13,975 nucleotides of DNA from an uncultured Sphingomonas sp. (GTDB lineage: Bacteria > Pseudomonadota > Alphaproteobacteria > Sphingomonadales > Sphingomonadaceae), in NCBI RefSeq assembly GCF_936927845.1, contig NZ_CAKZHV010000038.1, positions 1 through 13,975 of the forward strand, given 5' to 3'. This document shows, piece after piece, positions 8,020 to 13,975 of the stretch; position 1 is the stretch's first letter, and every line of letters starts with the position of its first letter. The notes under the pieces were generated by a model. That model was not told the DNA's origin, ran no database searches, and worked only from the letters and a program-made list of their open reading frames with translations. The position numbers and the translations under genes are program-made.

Positions 8020-8025
8020 ATGAAC

Positions 8026-10581
8026 ATGCTTACCACTTCGCGCCTGCGGTTGCGACTTCTCTGCGGTGTTGCAGGATTGATCATGCCGATCGCCGCGCAC
8101 GCTGCGCCGACTGCTGCCGATGTGCCCGCCGCGACGCAAGCCGTCGCCGCCGACGCCGCAACGCAGACGCCGACCACCGATGCCGCCACGCCATCGGGCG
8201 GTCTGGGCGACATCGTCGTCACCGCGACCCGGCGCGAGACGAATTTGCAATCGACCCCGGTCGCGATCAACGTGCTCAACACGCAGGCGCTGCAGGACCG
8301 TCACGTCCAGAGCCTGTACGATCTCGCCGACGGTGCAGTGCCGAGCTTGCGCGTCGCGACCTTCGAGGCGCGGCAGAGCGCGCTGACGATCGGCATCCGC
8401 GGCATCGTGCCGCTCGACGCCAACCAGCCCGCGCGCGAGCAGGGCGTGGGCATCTACGTCGACGGCATCTATCTCGGCCGTCAGCACGGCCTGAACGCCG
8501 CCTTGTTCGACGTTGAACGGATCGAGGTGCTGAAAGGGCCGCAGGGCACGCTGTTCGGGCGCAACACCGAAGGCGGTGCGCTCAGCATCGTCACGCGCGC
8601 GCCCTCGGGCGAGTTCGGCGGGCGTGTGCGCGTCGGTGTCGCCAATCTGGGCGGCTACAATGGTGACCTTCACCTCGACCTGCCCGAATATGCCAATTTC
8701 AGCGTCAAGCTCGACGCGGTGAAGCAATATCAGGGGGCGGTGACCGACAATCCGCTGCCCGGCCAGGTCGGCTTCGGTTACTATGATCGCGAGGCGATCC
8801 GCGGCGCGGTGCGCTGGCAACCGCGCGACGGCGTGACCGACGATTTCTCCTACGATTACGGGCGCGACAAGAACTCGCCGTTCTACAGCCAGCTGCTGAA
8901 CGCCAACCCCAACAATTGCGTCGCCGGCGCGCAGGCCGCCTCGCCCCGGTGCGTGCTGCCCGGCACCGCCTACACCACGCTGACGGGCGCGGTGCGCCCC
9001 GTCCTGCCGGTGGTGCAAGTCGAGGGCAACCGCCGGATGCGCCGCGCCGACATCGGCGTCGTCCAGCAGCCCAGCGTCGACCAGACGCACGGCTTCACCA
9101 ACGTGCTGAAATACAAGGCAACGCCCGATATCGAACTGCGCTCGCTGACCGCATGGCGCGGCGTCGATGTTGCGCAATGGGATAATTCCGGCGGTGCGCA
9201 CCGCGTCCCCCTGCTCAATTGCACCAGCGCGACCTGCAATTTCAGCCGCTACAGCCTCGCCGACCTGCGCCAGCGCCAGTTCAGCCAGGAATTTCAGGCG
9301 GTCGGGACGGTCGACGCCTTCGACTTCGTCGGCGGGCTTTATTACTTCAACGAACACGTCAGCGACGACGCGGCGACGCCCAACTCGCAGCAATATAATC
9401 AGGCAACCGGCGTCGTCACCACGCTCGACCCGTGCGTCGGCGGCGGCAGCGTCGCGGCCCCCGCGGGCTGGCAGATCGGCTGCCGCCAGATCGACCGCGC
9501 GTCGGAGGTCTGGTCGAAGAGCTACGCCGCTTACGGACAGGTGACCTGGAACGCGACCGACGCGATTCACGTCACCGCGGGCGGACGCTACACCCACGAC
9601 AAGAAGCGCGGCGTGCTGCACTTCTCGCGCAACATCAACTACGACAATCCCGCCAACGCCGCCGCGGTCGCACGCAATGGCTATCAGCCGCTCGACAAGA
9701 CGTGGGACCGCTTCAACCCGATGGTGACGGTCGCCTATGACGCCTCGCGCGACCTGCATTTCTACGCCAAATACGCCACCGGCTACCGCGCCGGCGGCGC
9801 CAGCTCGCGCACGTCCAACTATCAGGCATTCGATCCCGAGGATGTACGCTCCTACGAAGTCGGCATGAAATCAGACCTGTTCGACCGCCGCGTCCGCTTC
9901 AACCTCGCCGGGTACATCATGGACCGCGACAACAGCCAGGTCGACATCAGCTCGATCCAGGTGACCGCGACCGGCAGCTTCAACAACCTTGTCACGATCA
10001 ACGCGCCCGGCACCACGCGCATCCGCGGCGTGGAGGCCGATCTGACCGTCAATCCGCTCGAGGGGCTGACGCTGAACGCATCCTACGCCTACACCTACAC
10101 GCGCATTCCGAAGGTCAACATCGTCAATTCGGTGACCACCAACGGGGTCACCACCTCGACCACCGTGCCGCAGCAATTCTACATCGTATTCACGCCGCGC
10201 AACGCGGCCAGCGGCGCGATCGATTACGCGGTGCCGGTCGGCGACGGCAACCGCCTGACCTTCCATCTCGACGGCAATTACGCGCAGGCGACGCAGGCGT
10301 TCGACCAGTTCGCGACCAAGGCCGACGCGTCGCTGATCTTCAACGGCCGCGTCGCGCTCGGCGACATTCCGCTCGGCACCAACGGACAGAAGCTGACCGT
10401 CGCGATCTGGGCGCGCAACCTGTTCGACGAGCAGTACGTCTACCGCCGCGACCCGTCGAACAGCCTGCCGGGTGCGCCGACCACCAACGTGACCAGCGGC
10501 AGCATCAACAACGTGCTGGGCGATTACGGCAACTTCAACACGCCGCGCACCTTCGGCGTCGAGGGAATGGTGAACTTCTGA
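8026..10581 (+). CDS. TonB-dependent outer-membrane receptor
   Basis: An 851-residue outer-membrane transporter that would import a bound ligand using TonB/ExbBD energy. Residues 1-26 form a signal peptide ending AHA. A low-complexity Ala/Thr/Asp/Pro linker follows (27-57), with no STN signalling domain. A TonB-box-like GDIVVTATRR lies at about 61-70. The plug domain (about 73-190) contains VGIYVDGIYLG and VERIEVLKGPQGTLFGRNTE, the standard plug signature. The remainder is a 22-strand-type beta barrel rich in alternating aromatic residues. Typical late blocks are YAKYATGYRAGG, VRSYEVGMKSDL, IRGVEADLTVNP and WARNLFDEQYVYRR. The chain ends in Phe (FGVEGMVNF), the usual beta-signal for barrel assembly. 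The closest style is the sphingomonad iron-siderophore/oligomer receptor group. The ligand cannot be assigned. The gene is convergent with the two-component operon, with a hairpin between them. Confidence 0.93.
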   Translation: MLTTSRLRLRLLCGVAGLIMPIAAHAAPTAADVPAATQAVAADAATQTPTTDAATPSGGLGDIVVTATRRETNLQSTPVAINVLNTQALQDRHVQSLYDLADGAVPSLRVATFEARQSALTIGIRGIVPLDANQPAREQGVGIYVDGIYLGRQHGLNAALFDVERIEVLKGPQGTLFGRNTEGGALSIVTRAPSGEFGGRVRVGVANLGGYNGDLHLDLPEYANFSVKLDAVKQYQGAVTDNPLPGQVGFGYYDREAIRGAVRWQPRDGVTDDFSYDYGRDKNSPFYSQLLNANPNNCVAGAQAASPRCVLPGTAYTTLTGAVRPVLPVVQVEGNRRMRRADIGVVQQPSVDQTHGFTNVLKYKATPDIELRSLTAWRGVDVAQWDNSGGAHRVPLLNCTSATCNFSRYSLADLRQRQFSQEFQAVGTVDAFDFVGGLYYFNEHVSDDAATPNSQQYNQATGVVTTLDPCVGGGSVAAPAGWQIGCRQIDRASEVWSKSYAAYGQVTWNATDAIHVTAGGRYTHDKKRGVLHFSRNINYDNPANAAAVARNGYQPLDKTWDRFNPMVTVAYDASRDLHFYAKYATGYRAGGASSRTSNYQAFDPEDVRSYEVGMKSDLFDRRVRFNLAGYIMDRDNSQVDISSIQVTATGSFNNLVTINAPGTTRIRGVEADLTVNPLEGLTLNASYAYTYTRIPKVNIVNSVTTNGVTTSTTVPQQFYIVFTPRNAASGAIDYAVPVGDGNRLTFHLDGNYAQATQAFDQFATKADASLIFNGRVALGDIPLGTNGQKLTVAIWARNLFDEQYVYRRDPSNSLPGAPTTNVTSGSINNVLGDYGNFNTPRTFGVEGMVNF

Positions 10582-10592
10582 CGAATGGTCGA

Positions 10593-10624
10593 CAGCCGCG
10601 GGATCAAGGCAGATCTCGCGGCTG
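10593..10624. terminator. Bidirectional hairpin terminator between the receptor and the histidine kinase
   Basis: CAGCCGCGGGATC (10593-10605) pairs with GATCTCGCGGCTG (10612-10624) over 13 bp with one G-U pair, around a 6-nt loop AAGGCA. It fills most of the 48-bp gap between the two convergent stop codons, at 10581 and 10630. There is no T tract on either side, so it is likely a strong RNA 3' hairpin or a Rho-assisted stop. Confidence 0.65.
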
Positions 10625-10629
10625 CCTGC

Positions 10630-11967
10630 CTACTCAGGCACGCGCGGCAGGATCAGCGTGGCGGCAAGGCCGGGACACGCGTCGTCCAGCGTCAGCGATC
10701 CACCGTGCAACTGCGCGATCGCCTGCACCAACGGCAGCCCCAAGCCGTGACCGGGGCGGTGTCGGCTCGCGTCGAGGCGCCCGAAGCGACGCAGCGCGCG
10801 CGCGCGCTCGTCGGGCGCAATGCCGGGGCCGTCGTCGCTTACCCGAATAGCCACCTGATCGCCGCGTGCGTTGATCCCGACCGTCACGGTCGTGTCGGCA
10901 GGCGTGTGGTTGAGCGCATTCTCGACCAGGTTGAGCAGCGCCTGCGCCAACAGCGCACGGTCGCCGACCACACTGACCGGCGGAACCGCGGCGCAGCGCA
11001 AGCCGTGGCCGCTGTCGTTCGCGACCTCGCGCATCGTGTCGGCCACCTCCTCGACCAAGGGTGCGAGATCGAGACGGGTGAAGCCCGCGCGCCGTGCGCC
11101 GCCCTCGACCTCCGCGATCCGCATCATCGCCGCAAAGGTTGCGAGCAGATCGTCGCATTGCTCGATCGCGCGGTCGAGTTCGTCGCGCGCCGCCGCGCCT
11201 TCCTCTGCTTGTGCCGCCAGCACCAATCGGCCACGCAGTCGCGCCAAGGGGGTGCGCAGGTCGTGCGCGACTTCGCTGCTGATGTGGCGGATACCGTCCA
11301 TCAATCCGGCGATCCGGTCGAGCATCCGGTTGAACGTCTCTGCCTGTGCGGCGAACGCGCCGCCGCGCGCCGGAACGGGGACGCGTCGCTGCAGGTCGCC
11401 GTCGATGATCGCCTCGGCGGCGGCGCGTAGCTCGTCGATCCGCCGTCGCACGATCGAGGCAAAGGTCGCGGTGCCCGCCGCCACGATCAGCAGGATCGCG
11501 CCGAACCCCAGCAGATAGTTGCGCGCCCGCACCGCCGCATAGCCGTCGACCGGCTCGGTTTCGATGATGGTGATCAGCCGCAGGCCGCCGCCCGCGTCGC
11601 GCCGCTCGGCCCGCCCTGCGCTCAACCCGGCGATGTTGTCGCCGCGCTCGATCGTCGAGAAACCGGCCGCGATCGGGCGTGCCAGCACGACGTTGCCGCC
11701 CAGCCGGCGGCCGCGCGCGTCCTCCAGCTCGAAACCGATGTCGCCGGTGTCGCGGCGACGAGTGAACGCCGCGATCCGCGCCAGGATCGCGCGCGCGTCG
11801 CCCGGCGCGCCGTCGCTCAGCACGGCGTCGGCCGCCAGGTCGATCCGCGCGTCCACCAGTGCAATGATCGCGCGGTGCGACGCGGTGTAGGTGGCGTATC
11901 CGGTCAACACGACCGCGGCGGCGAACGCGCCCAGGAACGCCAGCAGCAGCGACCTGAGCGAGGTCAT
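10630..11967 (-). CDS. Two-component sensor histidine kinase
   Basis: A 445-residue inner-membrane kinase that would phosphorylate the adjacent response regulator. TM1 is at about 7-29 (LLLAFLGAFAAAVVLTGYAT). A periplasmic sensor segment of about 120 residues follows, then TM2 at about 151-172 (YLLGFGAILLIVAAGTATFA). A HAMP-like linker spans about 173-225. The DHp helix carries the phospho-accepting H235 (SEVAHDLRTPLARL). The catalytic domain shows the N box (LLNLVENALNHTP, N350), G1 box (SDDGPGIAPDE, D379) and G2 box (GHGLGLPLVQAI). Its start overlaps the signals of the upstream regulator gene: GGAGG inside that gene's last codons is 6 nt before this ATG, and the stop and start are separated by a single base, so translation is probably coupled. 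The stimulus is unknown; the sensor region has no recognisable named domain. Confidence 0.93.
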   Translation of the reverse strand: MTSLRSLLLAFLGAFAAAVVLTGYATYTASHRAIIALVDARIDLAADAVLSDGAPGDARAILARIAAFTRRRDTGDIGFELEDARGRRLGGNVVLARPIAAGFSTIERGDNIAGLSAGRAERRDAGGGLRLITIIETEPVDGYAAVRARNYLLGFGAILLIVAAGTATFASIVRRRIDELRAAAEAIIDGDLQRRVPVPARGGAFAAQAETFNRMLDRIAGLMDGIRHISSEVAHDLRTPLARLRGRLVLAAQAEEGAAARDELDRAIEQCDDLLATFAAMMRIAEVEGGARRAGFTRLDLAPLVEEVADTMREVANDSGHGLRCAAVPPVSVVGDRALLAQALLNLVENALNHTPADTTVTVGINARGDQVAIRVSDDGPGIAPDERARALRRFGRLDASRHRPGHGLGLPLVQAIAQLHGGSLTLDDACPGLAATLILPRVPE

Positions 11968-11968
11968 C

Positions 11969-12643
11969 TCATTCCTCCAGCATGTATCCGACGCCGCGCT
12001 TGGTCACGATCGGGTCGGCGCCGCCGCGCGCGGTCAGCTTGCGCCTGAGCGAGCGGACCTGCGCTTCGATGATGTTGGTAGTGGGCTCGAAATCATAGCC
12101 CCATATGCGTTCAAGCAGCATCGGGCGCGTGACGAAGCTTCCGGCGTGACGCGCCAGTTCGCGCAACAGCTTGAACTCCAGGTTCGACAGGTCGAGCGCC
12201 TCGCCATTGTACCAGGCGCGGTGCTTGCCCGGATTGATCAGGATCGCGCCCGCGCGCAGCGTGTCCGCGCCGCCCTCCTGCCACTGCCGCGCCCGCACCA
12301 GCGCGCGCAGCCGCGCGTCGATCTCGCCGATCGGGGTCGGCTTGACGATGTAATCGTCCGCGCCCGCGGTCAGGCCCTCGACCTTGTCGATCGATTGGTC
12401 GAGCGCCGACAGCATCAGCACCGGAATGGTGTGCCCCCGCGCTCTCAACCGCGCAACAAAGGTCGTGCCCTCCATCTGCGGCAGCATGCGATCAAGGATC
12501 ACCGCATCGAACCGATCCACATCGTTCGCCATCATCCCCGCCACCCCATCTCCAACAACGGTGACCTGATGTTCCATCGCCTCCAACGACCGCGCCAAGG
12601 TGGTGGCAAACTCCGCATCGTCTTCGACCAGCAACAGGTTCAT
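11969..12643 (-). CDS. OmpR/PhoB-family response regulator
   Basis: A 224-residue DNA-binding regulator, first gene of the operon with the kinase. The receiver domain (1-about 115) has the acidic pair D8-D9 (LLVEDD), phospho-acceptor D51 (AVILDRMLPQ), switch residues S79 and Y98, and conserved K101 (DDYIVKPT). The usual KPF is KPT here. The C-terminal winged helix (about 122-224) includes LDLSNLEFKLLRELARHAG, RIWGYDFEPTTNIIEAQV, and the closing TKRGVGYMLEE. The start at 12643 is preferred over the in-frame ATG at 12658. GAGG lies 6 nt ahead of 12643, and the protein then begins MNLLLVEDD as in relatives; 12658 has no ribosome-binding site. Its target genes cannot be deduced. Its upstream DNA is the distal end of the CRISPR array. 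Confidence 0.94.
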   Translation of the reverse strand: MNLLLVEDDAEFATTLARSLEAMEHQVTVVGDGVAGMMANDVDRFDAVILDRMLPQMEGTTFVARLRARGHTIPVLMLSALDQSIDKVEGLTAGADDYIVKPTPIGEIDARLRALVRARQWQEGGADTLRAGAILINPGKHRAWYNGEALDLSNLEFKLLRELARHAGSFVTRPMLLERIWGYDFEPTTNIIEAQVRSLRRKLTARGGADPIVTKRGVGYMLEE

Positions 12644-12725
12644 CGGGTACCTCGACATGCGCGCGGTGGGTCACCAGGTTCATTGCATATTTCGCGTCCA
12701 TGGCACTACCGGGACGAGCAGATTT
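12644..12725 (-). promoter_or_regulatory. Short junction between CRISPR array end and the two-component operon
   Basis: This 82-bp stretch is the only sequence between the last repeat and the regulator start, so any dedicated promoter of the operon must be here or inside the array. On the minus strand it contains the AT-rich AAATATGCAAT (about 12684-12694), a possible -10, without a good -35 at 17 bp. No terminator hairpin with a T tract is visible that would stop array transcription before the operon. Confidence 0.4.
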
Positions 12726-12754
12726 GAGTCGATCCTCGCGGGTGCGGGGGAGAC
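12726..12754 (-). repeat. Degenerate terminal (trailer-end) CRISPR repeat
   Basis: Compared with the consensus this repeat has A for G at 12727 and T for C at 12736 (plus strand). In transcript orientation these are position 28 in the handle and position 19 in the stem. The second breaks one C-G pair of the Cas6e hairpin. Decay in the leader-distal repeat is usual and fixes array polarity. Confidence 0.9.
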
Positions 12755-13518
12755 TCACGCGCGCCGACCGGCCGCGCGGCGAGCAGGGGTCGATCCCCGC
12801 GGGTGCGGGGGAGACTTGAGCGTGCCGAACGCAGCCGTGCCGGCGATGGGTCGATCCCCGCGGGTGCGGGGGAGACATGCCGTGGGTCCGCATCACGCCG
12901 AATGGCGAGGGTCGATCCCCGCGGGTGCGGGGGAGACCTCGCGCAGCTTATCGACGAGGGCGACCTCGCGGGTCGATCCCCGCGGGTGCGGGGGAGACGG
13001 CGACACCTCGAAAAACGGATGCGGATCGCGGGGTCGATCCCCGCGGGTGCGGGGGAGACGAGCTGTGCGGAGAAGCCTTCCGCAAGGGCGTGGGTCGATC
13101 CCCGCGGGTGCGGGGGAGACAGGCGTGGAGGTCGACCGGCACGACGAGCGCGGGGTCGATCCCCGCGGGTGCGGGGGAGACCAGCCGGATGTGGTGCTGC
13201 CCACCGCGCCGCAGGGTCGATCCCCGCGGGTGCGGGGGAGACCACCCGACATGCTGGAGCAAATCGACGCGCGCGGGTCGATCCCCGCGGGTGCGGGGGA
13301 GACGACCGCGAGTACGTCGTTTGGTCGACCGACGAGGGTCGATCCCCGCGGGTGCGGGGGAGACATACGGCTTGGCCTCGTCCAGCATCCGGGCAAGGGT
13401 CGATCCCCGCGGGTGCGGGGGAGACGAGCACCAGGGCGCGGCCCCATGCCCGGACAAGGGTCGATCCCCGCGGGTGCGGGGGAGACCAGTCGCCTGCGCA
13501 CGGCATGCCGATGCACCT

Positions 13519-13547
13519 CGGTCGATCCCCGCGGGTGCGGGGGAGAC
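13519..13547 (-). repeat. CRISPR repeat with a variant last base
   Basis: This repeat matches the consensus except for C instead of G at 13519 on the plus strand. In transcript orientation its last base is G rather than C. The spacer that follows it in that orientation is 13518 down to 13487. Confidence 0.85.
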
Positions 13548-13975
13548 TCGCGCGGGCAGCATTGGGGCAAGCGCGCCAAGGGTCGATCCCCGCGGGTGCG
13601 GGGGAGACGCCTCGAAGGTCAGCGGCCCCATGCGCTGCTGGGGTCGATCCCCGCGGGTGCGGGGGAGACCTCAAGATGCTCTCCGACCTGAGTGACGCAG
13701 AGGGTCGATCCCCGCGGGTGCGGGGGAGACCATGCGCCGCGCCCGCGCACCTTCTCGCGCGCGGGTCGATCCCCGCGGGTGCGGGGGAGACAGGTCGTGC
13801 TTTGCTACGATGACGCGGGCGAAGGGTCGATCCCCGCGGGTGCGGGGGAGACCCTGATGAATTGCTGCCGAGCAATGATCGTCGGGGTCGATCCCCGCGG
13901 GTGCGGGGGAGACTTCGCATCTTTGCCGCGGAAGAACGATGACTCGGGTCGATCCCCGCGGGTGCGGGGGAGACC

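Larger units (their letters stand above)
7712..8025. promoter_or_regulatory. Divergent katG/TonB-receptor regulatory region
   Basis: This is the largest non-coding gap in the window and must hold the promoters of both flanking genes. The katG side has AAGGA ahead of its start and an AT-rich TTATAG element inside the small inverted repeat CGGCT-ATAA-AGCCG (7743-7756), a plausible -10. The middle has two abutting dyads (7783-7796 and 7798-7811). The receptor side is unusually AT-rich for this genome, with an imperfect dyad CATCATC/GATGATG (7892-7898/7912-7918) and a TTGACT hexamer at 7941. I could not find a well-spaced -10 for TTGACT. No small ORF here is convincing. Confidence 0.5.
12726..13974 (-). 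CRISPR. Type I-E CRISPR array, 21 repeats, continuing beyond the window
   Basis: Repeats are 29 nt with a strict 61-bp period, from 12726-12754 through 13946-13974. All 20 complete spacers are 32 nt, and the first base of a 21st is at 13975. On the minus strand the repeat starts GTCTC. It forms a 6-bp stem CCCCGC/GCGGGG around loop ACCC and ends with the 8-nt handle ATCGACCC. This is the E. coli-type I-E layout recognised and cut by Cas6e at the base of the stem. Nineteen repeats are identical. Exceptions are the left-end repeat (two changes) and the repeat at 13519 (one change). Decay at the left end and the repeat orientation both place the leader to the right, outside the window. No cas gene is present here. 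No spacer is an obvious copy of sequence in this window by eye. Confidence 0.98.

Noticed and set aside
7897..9759. 620-codon minus-strand ORF antisense to the TonB-dependent receptor
   Set aside because: Shadow of a clear receptor gene; low-complexity Arg/Ala/Val translation without domains.
12492..12701. Minus-strand ORF beginning MDAKYAMNLVTHRAHVEVPD between the array and the regulator gene
   Set aside because: It runs out of frame through the response regulator and turns into shadow sequence. No ribosome-binding site or homology is recognisable, though a short upstream peptide cannot be wholly excluded.
12600..13920. Long ORFs on both strands across the array with recurring peptides such as SIPAGAGET, RVDPRGCGGD and SPPHPRGST
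   Set aside because: They are translations of the CRISPR repeat. The 61-bp period is not a multiple of three, so the repeat appears in all three frames in turn. Such peptides are well-known spurious proteins.

Overview
The window looks like a chromosomal segment of a high-GC alphaproteobacterium, most likely a sphingomonad. The reasons are the strong G/C bias at third codon positions, the alphaproteobacterial-type initiator tRNA, and a TonB-dependent receptor of the style that is abundant in Sphingomonadaceae. This assignment is an inference from sequence style, not from a database match.

Layout. The 3' two-thirds of an initiator tRNA-fMet opens the window (1-51). Protein genes then alternate strictly in orientation: a secreted M28 zinc peptidase (+), a penicillin-acylase-family Ntn hydrolase (-), a secreted metal-dependent amidohydrolase (+), the catalase-peroxidase KatG (-), a TonB-dependent outer-membrane receptor (+), and a response regulator/histidine kinase operon (-). 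Spacings are tight. The first convergent pair is 4 bp apart and the divergent acylase/amidohydrolase pair is about 35 bp apart. The other two convergent junctions each hold a strong hairpin that could stop transcription from both sides. The only long non-coding gap (about 310 bp) separates the divergent katG and receptor genes and holds two abutting dyad symmetries.

The last 1.25 kb is a CRISPR array with 21 repeats of 29 nt and 20 complete spacers of exactly 32 nt (61-bp period). It continues past the window edge. The repeat has the Type I-E architecture: a 6-bp CCCCGC/GCGGGG stem, a 4-nt loop and an 8-nt 5' handle AUCGACCC when read on the minus strand. The decayed repeat is at the left end, so the leader, and probably the cas genes, should lie to the right, outside the window. 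No cas gene is visible here.

How the genes may work together. The peptidase, acylase and amidohydrolase all carry signal peptides, so they are likely periplasmic or secreted hydrolases of peptide or amide bonds. A shared scavenging or quorum-signal/antibiotic-degrading role is possible but unproven. KatG handles H2O2. The receptor imports an unidentified ligand. The most notable arrangement is that the predicted pre-crRNA transcript runs directly toward the two-component operon on the same strand, with only 82 bp between the last repeat and the regulator start codon. The array may therefore supply or interfere with that operon's transcription.
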